Source: Fluviicoccus sp. (GTDB lineage Bacteria > Pseudomonadota > Gammaproteobacteria > Pseudomonadales > Moraxellaceae). Taken from it: 64,000 bases of DNA. Below the pieces are notes generated by a model. It was not told the origin of the DNA, did not search any database, and was given only the letters and a program-made list of their open reading frames with translations. Where the stretch lies: positions 62,001 to 126,000 of the forward strand of contig NZ_JAUSMX010000009.1 in assembly GCF_030646115.1 (NCBI RefSeq). The letters run 5' to 3'. Both the position numbers and the translations under genes were made by a program. Below, in pieces: positions 29,301 to 37,368 of the stretch (positions are counted from its first letter, which is position 1; each line of letters opens with the position of its first letter).

Positions 29301-32300
29301 CATCCGGGGCCACGCTGCTTAACCTGTATCAAACGGAAATGATCTGCAGCAATGCCCGTACCACCGGGCCGGTCACCACGCTGCCAACGGCGCTGGCGCT
29401 GATGACTCCGTCCGGCGCACCGCTGACCAGTTCTTATGTGGTCACCCCGCTGGCGGGCGATATCCTGACCTGTACCTTCACCAACTCGAAAAACCTGCCG
29501 AAGCTGCGTGTCCACAAGACAGTCAGCAGCCTGGTTGACACCAACGACCGTTTCACCACCGAACTGCGGACGGGTGGCGCGGCCGGGACCGTGGTTTCCG
29601 ACACCACGGCGTCCACGACTTTAGGCGGCGGTGTGCTGACGACCGGCGGCGTGGCGACCTACAACGCATCTGGTACATACCTCGGGACTGAAGGCATTGC
29701 TTATACGTTGACCGAAAGTATTTCCGGCGGCACATCGTCGACCCAGCAGTACAACACCACCGTGACCTGTACCAATGCCTATGCGGGTAGCGCCACCGTC
29801 ATGCCGACTTCGGCTCCGGTTCCGTATACCCTGACTCCGCAGCTGGCCGATGACATCAGTTGTACGTTGACCAATACCGTCAAGCAGCCGCTGGTCCGGG
29901 TGCACAAAACGGTGACGGCGCTGGTGGATGTCAATGACCGCTTCACCACCCAAGTCCGCACCGGGGGAGTGGCGGGAACAGTCGTTTCTTCGACCACCGG
30001 CAATGCAACGACTGGCGGTGGCGTCCTGACCACAGGCGGCGCTGCTACTTACAGCGCCACCGGGAGCTATGAGGCGGCTATCGGGACAACGTATACCCTG
30101 ACCGAAGCCCTTTCCGGCGGTACCTCGCTGGCCAATCAGTATGCTACCAGCCTCAGCTGTGCCAATGCCCGCACTACCGGTCCGGCAACCACGTTGCCAT
30201 CAGGCTCCGCTCAACCTTTTGATGTTGTGCCGAAGGCCGGGGATGATATTTCCTGCACCTTGACCAATACCCCGATTGCGCCGCTGATTCGCGTCAACAA
30301 GACTGTCACCAGTATTGTTGATGCAGCGGACCGTTTCACCACGCAAATTCGTACCGGTGGCGCGGGAGGTACGGTAGTTTCAGACACCACGGCATCCGGT
30401 ACTACTGGCGGCGGTGTATTGACCACGGGTGGGGTCGCCACCTACAGCGCGCCCGGCAGCAACCAGGCCGTAGCGGGAACAACCTATACACTGACGGAAG
30501 CACTGACGGCCGGGCCTTCAACCCTTGGACAATATGATACGACGGTCAGCTGCACCAACAGCCGCGCCGGCGCGACCACAACCCTGCCAACCGGGGCGAC
30601 CCAGCCGTTCAGTGTCACGCCAGCGGCGGGGGATGACATCACCTGTACGGTCAGCAATGCGATTCGTCAGCCAACGGTCATTATTACCAAGATGGCGACA
30701 GGTTCCACGGGATCATTCTCGTTTGCCAACGTGAATCTGGCGACGACGCCGGTGGTGGTCAATACCACGGTCGACGGTACGCCGGTGTCTTCATCGGTCG
30801 TCACGGTGACAACGCGTGGAGCCGACGTCACCATTACCGAAACCTCACCGTCCAACTGGACGCTGACCGCAGCGGGTTGCACAGACGCTAATAGTGCAGC
30901 GACAGGGAATTCGGGCAGTTTTGGCACCTTGGCCGGAAATCAGTTAACGATTCCTGGCGTCAATGTTGTTGCTGGCGCGGATATCCGTTGTACCTTCACC
31001 AACCGCAAGTCCGCCACCTTTACCCTGCGCAAGTCCTGGGTGAATGCGAAGCTGAACGATGCAGTGACGGTTACCACGGCGGGCGCTACCAACAATGCCA
31101 GCTTGAATTCGGTGGCGGATACCGCGACAGAAATTGATGCCGCCACATCGCTGACATTCTTTGCCGGTGAGACGGTGACCTTCTCCGAGTCATTTACCAC
31201 GGGAGACTCCGCCAATTACACCGCGACCCTGGCCTGTACCGGAGCCACGGATACCAACTTGCTTGACGGTTTGACCGTCGATGCCGCGGATTCCGCCATC
31301 GTCTGTACCCAGACCAACAGCCGTATCGCCAAGACCGTCACCCTGCGCAAGTCCTGGGTCAACGCGAAGCTGGGTGACGCGGTGGATGTGACGGCAACCG
31401 GCCTGACGGCCCTGTCCTCAGCCGCGGACACGGCGACCGAGATTGATGCGGGCAGCGCGCAGACGGTGTATGCGGGCGACGTGATCACCCTGGATGAAAC
31501 CTTCACCACGGGCAATGACGCCAACTACAATAGCTCGGTGGCCTGTACCGGCACCACCGGCCTGTCGGGCAATACCTTGACAGTCGGCGCAACGGACACC
31601 CCGATCACCTGTACCCAGACCAACAGCCGTATCGCCAAGACGGTCACCCTGCGCAAGTCCTGGGTGAACGCGAAGCTGGGCGACGCGGTGGATGTGACGG
31701 CAACCGGCCTGACAACCCTGTCCTCGGCTGCGGACACGGCGACCGAGATTGATGCCGGCAGCGCCCAGACGGTCTATGCGGGCGACGTGATCACCCTGGG
31801 TGAGACCTTCACCACGGGCAGTGACACCAACTACAACAGTTCGGTAGCCTGTACCGGCACCACCGGCCTGTCGGGCAATACCCTGACGGTCGGTGCCACG
31901 GACACCCCGATTACCTGTACGCAAACGAACAGTCGTATCGCCAAGACAGTCACTCTGCGCAAGTCCTGGGTGAACGCGAAGCTGAACGATGCGGTGGATG
32001 TGACGGCGACCGGCCTGACGGCCTTGTCGTCGGTGGCCAACACCGCTACGGAAACCGATGCAGCTATCGCCCAGACCGTGTATGCAGGCGACGTCCTGAC
32101 CTTGGGTGAGACCTTCACCACGGGCAGCGCCGCCAACTACAACAGCTCGGTGGCCTGTACGGGCACGACCGGCCTGTCGGGCAACACCCTGACGGTGGCC
32201 GCAACAGATACGCCTATCACCTGTACGCACACAAACAGCCGCATCGCCGTCACCCTGACTTTGGCCAAGACCTGGGTTGCCGGTATCAGCGGCGACACGG

Positions 32301-34363
32301 CAACTGTGAGCAGTACCGGCTTCACCAACAACGCCACGTCCGGGGCTTCCGTCAGCACAGGCAATAACACGACCACCGGCGCAACGGTGACGGTGTATGC
32401 CGGTGATAGCGGCTCCATCAGCGAGACCTTCAGTGTCGGCCTTGCTTCCCGCTACACGCCGGTTCTGGCCTGCAGTGGCGCAACCGATGCTGATCCAAGT
32501 GATGGTTTGAGCATTGATCCGGCGGACACCGCCATCAATTGCACCCTGACCAACCGCAGGTTGCCGACCGTGACCCTCACCAAGGTGAGCTTGGGCGGGG
32601 TGAGGACTTTCAGCTTCACCGGCAGCAACGGCTTCACCGCACAGAACATCACCACGGTGAGCAGCGGCGTCGGTGTCAGCGGCGCAACCCAATATCTGAC
32701 GGCGGCCTCTGCACCCACCGTGCTGACGGAATCCCTGCCGGCCGGTTATAACCTGACGTCCGTCAGTTGTACCGGGCTGGGCGCCGGTGGCGTGGCGACG
32801 CCGAACCTGTTGGCCGGGACGGTCAGCCTGGATGCCGCCGCGACGGCAGCCGGGGCGGATATTGCCTGTACTTTCACCAATACTCTGGCTATCCGTCTCA
32901 CCGTCAAGAAAATATCGCAAGTACGTACCGGCGCCTTCACCTTTAGCGGCACCAACGGATATCCGGGGGAAGTCCTGACGACCATCACGACCGGCAGTGA
33001 AGTCACGGGCGTGGTCCATACCTTGACGGCTCCCGGAGTGGCCACTGGCATCACCGAAACCCTGCCTTCGGGATGGAGCCTGGGTTCCGCGATCTGTCTG
33101 GATCGCAACGCAGCCGTAACCGGCAACAATGCTCCGATGGGGGTTCTGGCAGGCAGCACGCTGACCATTCCAGGCGTTAATATCGTTGCCGGTGCGGATC
33201 TGGTGTGTACCTTCATCAACACCTATACCGGCTTCACCATTACCGGTCGGGTTTTCCTGGATAACGGAACCGGTGGCGGCACAGCGCACAATGGCACCCA
33301 GCAAGGCGGGGAGGCCGGTCTGGCCAATGCGGAAGTCCGGCTCACCGATTGCGGCGGCACGGAGTACCAGCGCGTCACCACCAACGGACCGGGAGATTAC
33401 ACCCTGACCATCCCTGACAGTCTGGGGGTGGGCGCTCCGCTATGCGTCGAGGAAGGAGCCAATCCGACTCTGGTCTCGGTCAGCGGCGTACCGGGGACCA
33501 CCGGCGGCAGCTACAGCCTGGCTCAGGACCGCAGTTCGTTCGCACTGACCTTGTTGACCAACTACACCGGGGTCAATTTCGGCAATGTGCCCGAAAGCAC
33601 CCTGACCGGTGTCGGCGTGCAGTCCACCGCACCCGGCACCACGGTGGAATACGCCCATGTGTTCACGGCCGGTACAGTCGGCGCCGTGACGTTCAGTACC
33701 GCGCAGAATCCGTCCCCCGCCAACCCGGAATGGAGCTCGCAATTGCATCGCGACCTGAACTGTAACGGAGCGGTTGATCCGGGTGATGTGCCGATCACGG
33801 CGGCGGTCAGTGTCACGGCCGGTCAGGCGGTATGTCTGGTGCAGAAGGTGCTGGTGCCGCTCAGCACCGGTTCCGGAAACTTCGATATTTCGACGGTCAG
33901 CGCCGGTTTTGCCTTCACCGCACCTAGCGTCATCGTGCGGCCATACAGCCAGGATGACCGGACAACCGTCATCACCAACGGCCTCGGCCTGGTGCTGGTG
34001 AAGGAAGTGCGCCAGGTGGGAAGCTGCCCGTCGACCGGTGCGGACAGCAATGTCTTCGGCACCGCCAACGATGCTCCGCCGGGCGGATATCTGGAATACC
34101 GCATCCGCTACACGAACCAGTCGCAAGGCTTGGTCAAGGATGTGTCGATCAGTGACGCCACCCCGGCGTTTACGGTGTTCCGCAACGCCTCCTGTACCGT
34201 GACGCCGGCCTCGGTGTTGTGCCAGGTACCCTCTTCGGGTAGTGGTACAGCGCCTTCGATCGGCGGCAGTGGCACCATCGACTGGCTGTTTACCAATAAT
34301 CCCTCCGGATTGCTGGGTGGCCAGAGTGGAGAAGTCCGCTTCTGCGTCCAGCTCGAACAGTAA
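23330..34363 (+). CDS. Giant exported repeat protein (24 SpaA/Cna-B-like domains)
   Basis: This 3677-residue product is read without interruption. Domains in order are: a signal peptide with likely cleavage after residue 27 (VQA-GG); a galactose-binding-like or DUF642-like jelly roll (about 28-230); a Calx-beta-like domain (about 235-385, SGTATPDTDFSLG); 16 type-A repeats (393-2448, mean about 128 residues); eight shorter repeats (2449-3300); an SdrD-B-like domain (3301 to about 3425, TGRVFLDNGTGGG); and a DUF11-like C-terminal region. Each repeat opens with a strand holding Lys (such as IRVHKTV), has Glu in YTLTE or an equivalent, and ends CTxTN. This is the Lys-Glu-Asn pattern of isopeptide-forming domains, and each repeat also has two Cys. 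No LPXTG, autotransporter barrel, RTX motif or C-terminal membrane anchor is visible. AGGGG lies nine bases before the ATG. It is likely a very long cell-surface or extracellular fibre; adhesion is an inference. Confidence 0.93.
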   Translation: MRLISQRAAMMLWAWFTFLLCPALVQAGGVRIIQNPSFEIRADGSPVSFPPNAGLNNNTTWAYWGDSTCGFGNTYGCIAGWRTTDAKNGTGGQPAYNGPYIEVGYASTYGISGQDANRIVAELNATQQSRLWQPVCLSAGEPVTMTYYFSPRTNGGSLPQQVAAGLWNLNDAGPIGGALSYQNSNPASVGIFLPQIAYFTAPATGNFQLGMEALLPATGSNGNLIDDVKVILKPLIDMNTNPNFTIPEGGAGPAIQLRINGTVQTDTVVAIRLISGTATPDTDFSLGTPVGLAGTTPTLNHTPGDTLWLVTVPAGEYDAGQGIYGSTKYGVSIPINATYDTLREGLEDIVFQLQAPSDYGSDPVEKWDRTNPICEGATTNSITYDIDEIEPKIRIHKVVVGRLSANDQFVTQVKNASAAVVSTTSASSTLGGGVATSGAGLSFNAPGYFQANFNETYTLTEAMLPGSVNALGAYTSSIACTNARVIGPPTVLPSGAGQSFSVTVVDGDDITCTITNAPMPQINNVVKVLGSTRSAVGDQFTLQIKDLLGNVVNSTANSTTAGAGAAITAGTGETGLTVLQPGVTYTLTEIGAGSPTAILNDYNTVIACANANTTSTVLPSGQGQSFTLTPQGNDQISCTFTNIAHEPRVTLVKALNSSGRFAATDQFTMEIRRTSDNVLMNATTNSTTAGSGSTITAGSGTTDPVFLQAGIAYTLREVGAGAPAANLSDYSSVISCTNARSGFPTTTLPSGSGTSFSLTPNTDDVIVCTLKNARPRIRLNKTVTGLRDAADRFTTQIRTGGAGGAVQSGTTASASIGGGVLTTGGAATYTAPGYYQGVVSTAYTLNETVTAGSSTTANYLTSISCTNANTGSSTVLPSGSGTAFSLTPLSMDDDIDCTLTNTPRATLTLVKTLAANRTVNTDQFTVQVINNTTSTTEATATTGGTGTTVTTGTATTTTATPGHSYILQEIAAGTTTLANYYASYSCTNATGGSPTVMPSGFGTSMNITPAAGDNITCTLSNRPGGRIKVNKVVTNLVDNNDRFTTFIRSTATGLPMVSSTSSDTRTGGGVLTTGGAATYTAPGTYTGIAGTTYRIDELISAGTSGVDQYTTSISCTTTGGSTVPTSGSTTQPFSVTLVAGDLVTCTLTNTRKPPQIRLSKTVAGLINTLDRFRTRIVDAGTLAVVSDGVSANGTVITTVSGTGPFPDTLNPSGAYTPTAGTKYTLTEVMDSGPTPLTAYSAFINCTNTRSSGPVTLLPTGAGQSHDVTPLYGDNISCTLTNGPARLRVTKALANARRADSDEFTVQIKNSGGTVLNSTTSSTSAGDGSTVIPGTGDTQDTYVAGGSTYTLTEIAASGSLNNYESKLVCTNSVVSGTSLPSTAFTANNNTTPLTWTITPVTGDDIDCVLSNRHVAPVAVLEKALSGAGRHVDTDQFTVEIRNGGTLVNSATNATSQGTGATTLGGKGTTGATVLATGTAYTFREVVAGTTTLTDYATTTVCSRTDGSTGVITTQSYSGNTFTLSPNPANYEYVSCVMTNAPLPRIRINKTLVSKVAAGDTFTTQVKNGASVVSGITTDVRTGGGVSATTTGTTTTTGYYQGVAGTAYTLTEAISGSSTTLSQYESSISCTNTDTASATVLPSGSGQSFSLTPANGDRIVCTLTNNPKPLLRINKVVTTAANVADRFTTQIRTGGAGGTVVSDTSSSTVTGGGMLTTSATGTFNTAGAWQATAGTTYTLTEILSAGPSSLTQYDTTISCSNANGSSTTILPQPADSAPYNITVQDGDNITCSFTNTAKVPKIRVHKVVSSLVDANDRFTTEVRTGGVAGTVVSGTSGSATTGGGIFTTGGAGTYSAPGIYAGVAGTAYTVTESLTGGTSAASQYDTSISCSNALAGSATVLPSGSITPFTFTPQAGDDISCTLTNAVKAPVITVRKDVVVRIDSADQFTLGLNGGAVSQSATTTGVVAGVQPVTISNITLVAGTPYTLSEIKASGATLLNLYQTEMICSNARTTGPVTTLPTALALMTPSGAPLTSSYVVTPLAGDILTCTFTNSKNLPKLRVHKTVSSLVDTNDRFTTELRTGGAAGTVVSDTTASTTLGGGVLTTGGVATYNASGTYLGTEGIAYTLTESISGGTSSTQQYNTTVTCTNAYAGSATVMPTSAPVPYTLTPQLADDISCTLTNTVKQPLVRVHKTVTALVDVNDRFTTQVRTGGVAGTVVSSTTGNATTGGGVLTTGGAATYSATGSYEAAIGTTYTLTEALSGGTSLANQYATSLSCANARTTGPATTLPSGSAQPFDVVPKAGDDISCTLTNTPIAPLIRVNKTVTSIVDAADRFTTQIRTGGAGGTVVSDTTASGTTGGGVLTTGGVATYSAPGSNQAVAGTTYTLTEALTAGPSTLGQYDTTVSCTNSRAGATTTLPTGATQPFSVTPAAGDDITCTVSNAIRQPTVIITKMATGSTGSFSFANVNLATTPVVVNTTVDGTPVSSSVVTVTTRGADVTITETSPSNWTLTAAGCTDANSAATGNSGSFGTLAGNQLTIPGVNVVAGADIRCTFTNRKSATFTLRKSWVNAKLNDAVTVTTAGATNNASLNSVADTATEIDAATSLTFFAGETVTFSESFTTGDSANYTATLACTGATDTNLLDGLTVDAADSAIVCTQTNSRIAKTVTLRKSWVNAKLGDAVDVTATGLTALSSAADTATEIDAGSAQTVYAGDVITLDETFTTGNDANYNSSVACTGTTGLSGNTLTVGATDTPITCTQTNSRIAKTVTLRKSWVNAKLGDAVDVTATGLTTLSSAADTATEIDAGSAQTVYAGDVITLGETFTTGSDTNYNSSVACTGTTGLSGNTLTVGATDTPITCTQTNSRIAKTVTLRKSWVNAKLNDAVDVTATGLTALSSVANTATETDAAIAQTVYAGDVLTLGETFTTGSAANYNSSVACTGTTGLSGNTLTVAATDTPITCTHTNSRIAVTLTLAKTWVAGISGDTATVSSTGFTNNATSGASVSTGNNTTTGATVTVYAGDSGSISETFSVGLASRYTPVLACSGATDADPSDGLSIDPADTAINCTLTNRRLPTVTLTKVSLGGVRTFSFTGSNGFTAQNITTVSSGVGVSGATQYLTAASAPTVLTESLPAGYNLTSVSCTGLGAGGVATPNLLAGTVSLDAAATAAGADIACTFTNTLAIRLTVKKISQVRTGAFTFSGTNGYPGEVLTTITTGSEVTGVVHTLTAPGVATGITETLPSGWSLGSAICLDRNAAVTGNNAPMGVLAGSTLTIPGVNIVAGADLVCTFINTYTGFTITGRVFLDNGTGGGTAHNGTQQGGEAGLANAEVRLTDCGGTEYQRVTTNGPGDYTLTIPDSLGVGAPLCVEEGANPTLVSVSGVPGTTGGSYSLAQDRSSFALTLLTNYTGVNFGNVPESTLTGVGVQSTAPGTTVEYAHVFTAGTVGAVTFSTAQNPSPANPEWSSQLHRDLNCNGAVDPGDVPITAAVSVTAGQAVCLVQKVLVPLSTGSGNFDISTVSAGFAFTAPSVIVRPYSQDDRTTVITNGLGLVLVKEVRQVGSCPSTGADSNVFGTANDAPPGGYLEYRIRYTNQSQGLVKDVSISDATPAFTVFRNASCTVTPASVLCQVPSSGSGTAPSIGGSGTIDWLFTNNPSGLLGGQSGEVRFCVQLEQ
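24506..30673 (+). repeat. Sixteen tandem type-A domain repeats
   Basis: Sixteen diverged units of about 125-140 residues each follow the same plan. They have an opening strand with Lys, a DxFTxQV-type segment, a Gly/Thr-rich middle (often TGGGVLTTGGAATY), YTLTE, a first Cys in a SISCTNA-like segment, LPSG, then a second Cys and Asn in ISCTLTN. Divergence between units suggests most of this array is old. Confidence 0.9.
30674..33229 (+). repeat. Eight shorter type-B/C domain repeats
   Basis: Units begin at 30674, 31016, 31334, 31640, 31946, 32252, 32567 and 32894. The first, seventh and eighth resemble one another (VIITK, VTLTK or LTVKK openings and PSGW/PAGY after the Glu). The second to sixth form a separate subtype opening with TLRKSWVNAKL or TLAKTWV. 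All keep the Lys-Glu-Asn pattern and the Cys pair. Confidence 0.88.
31334..32251 (+). repeat. Three near-identical 306-base tandem repeats inside the giant gene
   Basis: The landmark AAGTCCTGGGT recurs at 31349, 31655 and 31961, exactly 306 bases (102 codons) apart. Most bases between are also shared, including long stretches around GTGGATGTGACGGC and CTGTCGGGCAATACC. A related unit lies 318 bases before. The DNA similarity is far higher than among the type-A repeats, pointing to recent duplication or gene conversion and to likely length variation between strains. Confidence 0.9.
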
Positions 34364-34374
34364 CAGGCGGTATC

Positions 34375-34412
34375 GGGGCGGCAAGCGTAACAACTTGTCG
34401 CCCCCTTTTTTT
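34375..34412 (+). terminator. Strong rho-independent terminator of the giant gene
   Basis: An 11-base-pair stem, GGGGCGGCAAG (34375-34385) with CTTGTCGCCCC (34394-34404), has one G-U pair and an eight-base loop. A run of seven T residues (34406-34412) follows one C. It closes the giant gene's transcript 12 bases after its stop, isolating it from parC. Confidence 0.92.
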
Positions 34413-34503
34413 GAGGTCTGGCCATCGGCGGGGCCTGCCGTTACACTTCTGCTCCGTTGCCGGTGCGGACATGGTGTCCGTCACCCCCTGACCCCGAATC
34501 CCG

Positions 34504-36726
34504 ATGACCAAACTGACTGATTTCACTGAAGCCCGACCCCTGTCCGAATTCACCGAGCAGGCTTATCTCAATTACTCCATGTACGTCATCATGGACCGCG
34601 CCCTGCCGTTCATCGGAGACGGCCTGAAGCCGGTGCAGCGCCGCATCATTTACGCCATGAGCGAGCTTGGGCTGAAGAACTCCTCCAAGCACAAGAAGTC
34701 GGCGCGTACGGTCGGTGACGTCCTGGGTAAATACCACCCGCACGGCGATTCGGCTTGTTATGAGGCGATGGTGCTGATGGCCCAGCCGTTCAGTTACCGT
34801 TACACGCTGGTGGACGGTCAGGGCAACTGGGGTTCGCAGGACGACCCCAAGTCGTTCGCCGCCATGCGTTATACCGAAGCCCGGCTGTCGCCCTATGCCG
34901 ATGTACTGCTGGGCGAGTTGGGTCAGGGTACGGTGGACTGGGGCCCCAATTTTGACGGCACCATGGAGGAACCGTTGACCCTGCCGGCGCGGCTGCCCAA
35001 CCTGCTGTTGAACGGCACCACCGGCATTGCGGTCGGCATGGCGACGGACATTCCCCCCCATAACCTGCGCGAAGTCGCCCGCGCCTGTATCGCCCTGATT
35101 CGTGAGCCTGGCCTGACCCTGTCCGAATTGCTGGAATATGTGCCGGGTCCGGACTATCCCACCCGCGCCGAAATCATCACCCCTCGCAGCGAGCTGATGA
35201 ACCTTTACGCCGCCGGTCGCGGCAGCTTGAAGATGCGCGCTGTCTACGAGATGGAAGAGGGCGATATTGTCATCACCGCGCTGCCGCATCAGGTGTCCGG
35301 GGCCAAGATCCTGACGCAGATTGCCGAGCAGATGAACGCGAAGAAGCTGCCGCTGGTGGCCGACCTGCGTGACGAATCCGACCATGAGAATCCCACGCGA
35401 TTGGTCATCGTTCCGCGATCCAACCGCGTGGATGTAGAGCAATTGATGGGGCATTTGTTTGCCACCACAGACCTCGAATACAGCTATCGCGCCAATTTCA
35501 ACATCATCGGTCTGGACGGTCGTCCTCAGGTCAAGGATTTACGCGCCCTGCTCAGCGAGTGGCTGGTTTTCCGGCGCGCCACAGTGCGCCGCCGGTTGCA
35601 GCACCGCCTTGACAAGGTCATGGCCCGCCTGCACATCCTCGGGGGCTTGCTGGTTGCTTTCCTTAATATTGATGAAGTCATTGCGATCATCCGTTATGAG
35701 GATCACCCCAAGGCAGAGCTGATGCGCCGCTTCGGGTTGAGCGACTTGCAGGCGGAAGCCATTCTCGACCTCAAGCTGCGCCATCTGGCCAAGCTCGAAG
35801 AAATCGAGATTCGTCGCGAACAGGACGAACTGCAAAAGGAAAAGGAGTCGCTGGAGGCCATTCTCGGCTCCGAGACCGCCATGAGCGAGCTGATGGTCCG
35901 TGAGATAGAAGCTGACATGGCCAAATACGGCGATGACCGCCGTTCGCCCCTGCAAGAGCGTGGTGAAGCGCTGGCCCTGAAGGAGTCTGACCTGACACCG
36001 GCGGAGCCGGTAACGGTCGTGTTGTCGGAAAAGGGCTGGATACGTGCGGCCAAGGGCCATGATGTCGCGGCCGAGGGCTTCAGCTATCGCGCCGGTGACA
36101 CCTATCTGGCGCGCGCCCAGGGGCGCAGCAACCAGCCGGTCTATTTCCTGGACACCAGCGGCCGCAGTTACTCCCTGCCGGCCAACACCTTGCCGTCCGC
36201 GCGGGGGCAGGGCGAGCCGCTCACCACCAGGCTCAATCCTCCTGCCGGCGCCGCCTTTACCCAGGTGCTGATGGGTGAGCCAGGCCAGCCGGTCATCCTG
36301 GCGACCAGCGCCAGTTACGGCTTCCTGTCGACACTGGGTGATCTGGATGCCGGTAACAAGAACGGCAAGGCCGTAGTCAATGTTCCGGAGGGCGCCACGG
36401 TCATGCCGGTGTTGACGGTCACCAATCCTCAGGAAGACTGGCTGGTGGTGCTAAGCTCCGAAGGGCGGTTGTTGATGTTCCCGGTCAAGGACTTGCCGGT
36501 GCTAAGCAAGGGCAAGGGCAACAAGCTGCTGGGTCTGGATGAGGGCGAGACGCTCAAAGCCATGATTGTCTGCAAGACGGGGGCCCGGCTGGTGGTGAAC
36601 ACCAGCAATCGCCACCTGACCCTGAAATGGAGCGATCTGGAGCACTACCGGGGTGAACGAGGGCGTCGCGGCGCCAAGTTGCCGCGCGGGTTTCAGCGTG
36701 TGGAGTCCTTGTCACTCGCTGAATAA
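34504..36726 (+). CDS. parC: DNA topoisomerase IV subunit A (ParC)
   Basis: This is the DNA-breaking subunit of topoisomerase IV. The 740-residue product has the winged-helix and tower domains, with the catalytic Tyr at residue 123 in AMRYTEA. The quinolone-resistance region is [14 protein letters not shown] with the usual Ser, so there is no sign of a target mutation at that position. A beta-pinwheel C-terminal domain begins near residue 500. Its length and AAMRYTE context favour ParC over GyrA. It is separated from parE only by the giant gene. Confidence 0.97.
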   Translation: MTKLTDFTEARPLSEFTEQAYLNYSMYVIMDRALPFIGDGLKPVQRRIIYAMSELGLKNSSKHKKSARTVGDVLGKYHPHGDSACYEAMVLMAQPFSYRYTLVDGQGNWGSQDDPKSFAAMRYTEARLSPYADVLLGELGQGTVDWGPNFDGTMEEPLTLPARLPNLLLNGTTGIAVGMATDIPPHNLREVARACIALIREPGLTLSELLEYVPGPDYPTRAEIITPRSELMNLYAAGRGSLKMRAVYEMEEGDIVITALPHQVSGAKILTQIAEQMNAKKLPLVADLRDESDHENPTRLVIVPRSNRVDVEQLMGHLFATTDLEYSYRANFNIIGLDGRPQVKDLRALLSEWLVFRRATVRRRLQHRLDKVMARLHILGGLLVAFLNIDEVIAIIRYEDHPKAELMRRFGLSDLQAEAILDLKLRHLAKLEEIEIRREQDELQKEKESLEAILGSETAMSELMVREIEADMAKYGDDRRSPLQERGEALALKESDLTPAEPVTVVLSEKGWIRAAKGHDVAAEGFSYRAGDTYLARAQGRSNQPVYFLDTSGRSYSLPANTLPSARGQGEPLTTRLNPPAGAAFTQVLMGEPGQPVILATSASYGFLSTLGDLDAGNKNGKAVVNVPEGATVMPVLTVTNPQEDWLVVLSSEGRLLMFPVKDLPVLSKGKGNKLLGLDEGETLKAMIVCKTGARLVVNTSNRHLTLKWSDLEHYRGERGRRGAKLPRGFQRVESLSLAE

Positions 36727-36756
36727 GCCGACACGCTTCGTTGCAAATTGCTTAGG

Positions 36757-36790
36757 CTTCTAGTTGCAGGACGCCGTCCTGCCTTCTAGT
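36757..36790. promoter_or_regulatory. Palindrome flanked by direct repeats before the 36838 gene
   Basis: GCAGGAC (36766-36772), a three-base centre and GTCCTGC (36776-36782) form a perfect inverted repeat. It is bracketed by two copies of CTTCTAGT (36757-36764 and 36783-36790). No T-run follows, so a protein-binding operator is at least as likely as a terminator for parC. Confidence 0.4.
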
Positions 36791-36837
36791 CTGAATTGGA
36801 TGACAACAATAATTCTCCCGGATGAGGAGCTACAACA

Positions 36838-37356
36838 ATGACAGCTGCCCCTTTGCTCTTGGGCTGCACGCTGGATAATCTGGCGCGTCGCAGCTTTGCC
36901 GAACTTGAAGCCCTTTATTTGGGTGCGCCTGAACCTTCCACCGTTTTAGTATTGAATGGTGCGCCCAAAGGCCGGATGCTGGCCGTCCGCTATCTGGATA
37001 ACGGGCTGCCGCACAGCCTGATTGCGGCGGTTGCCCGCTTGGGAGTGTTCCCTTGGGATGGCAAGAGCTTTGAGGCAACCACAGAATATGCCGGTAAAGG
37101 CGCGAACCGGATCAAGCTGTTCCGGCCGACCTTGACGCTGTTTACGTTCTATACCCGCATTGAGGCGTCTGCGGTTGACGGACGTCCCTGCATCCTGCTG
37201 GATTATGACCAGCCGGGCAATCCGTGGGTGATCCGCCGCATTCGCGATGAGCTGCGTGAGGTGGCTCCGGGGATATTTCTGGGGCCGGCGATGGCCCGGT
37301 TGAAGAATGGTCAAGCCGAAACCATCCTCTGGTTCGGCATCGACAATAACGAATAA
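36838..37356 (+). CDS. Uncharacterised 172-residue protein
   Basis: I do not recognise the family with confidence. The protein has no signal peptide or membrane helix and so is probably cytoplasmic. It shows a GVFPWDGKSFE segment and LLDYDQPGNPWVIRRIRDELREVAPGIFLGPAM, which suggest a small beta-rich (lipocalin-like or DUF4334-like) fold; this is a guess from pattern only. A strong AGGAG lies ten bases before the ATG. The upstream palindrome at 36757-36790 may control it. It is convergent with the YtjB-like gene 12 bases away. Confidence 0.75.
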   Translation: MTAAPLLLGCTLDNLARRSFAELEALYLGAPEPSTVLVLNGAPKGRMLAVRYLDNGLPHSLIAAVARLGVFPWDGKSFEATTEYAGKGANRIKLFRPTLTLFTFYTRIEASAVDGRPCILLDYDQPGNPWVIRRIRDELREVAPGIFLGPAMARLKNGQAETILWFGIDNNE

Positions 37357-37368
37357 ACGGGGATTAAC

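Noticed and set aside
31334-32251. Regular 306-base repeats considered as a CRISPR-like or satellite array
   Set aside because: Spacing is a multiple of three, the frame is open throughout, and each unit encodes one protein domain, so they are coding repeats.
31418-33304. A 628-codon open frame on the minus strand inside the giant gene, plus others such as 25889-27124
   Set aside because: They lie opposite a repetitive, Thr/Ala/Gly-rich gene whose codon bias leaves the opposite frame open. They are themselves repetitive, lack recognisable domains and have no supporting ribosome-binding site.
34870-34872. Possibility that the 34504 gene is gyrA rather than parC
   Set aside because: Its 740-residue length, pairing with parE, and Tyr123 context fit ParC; GyrA is usually about 870-920 residues.
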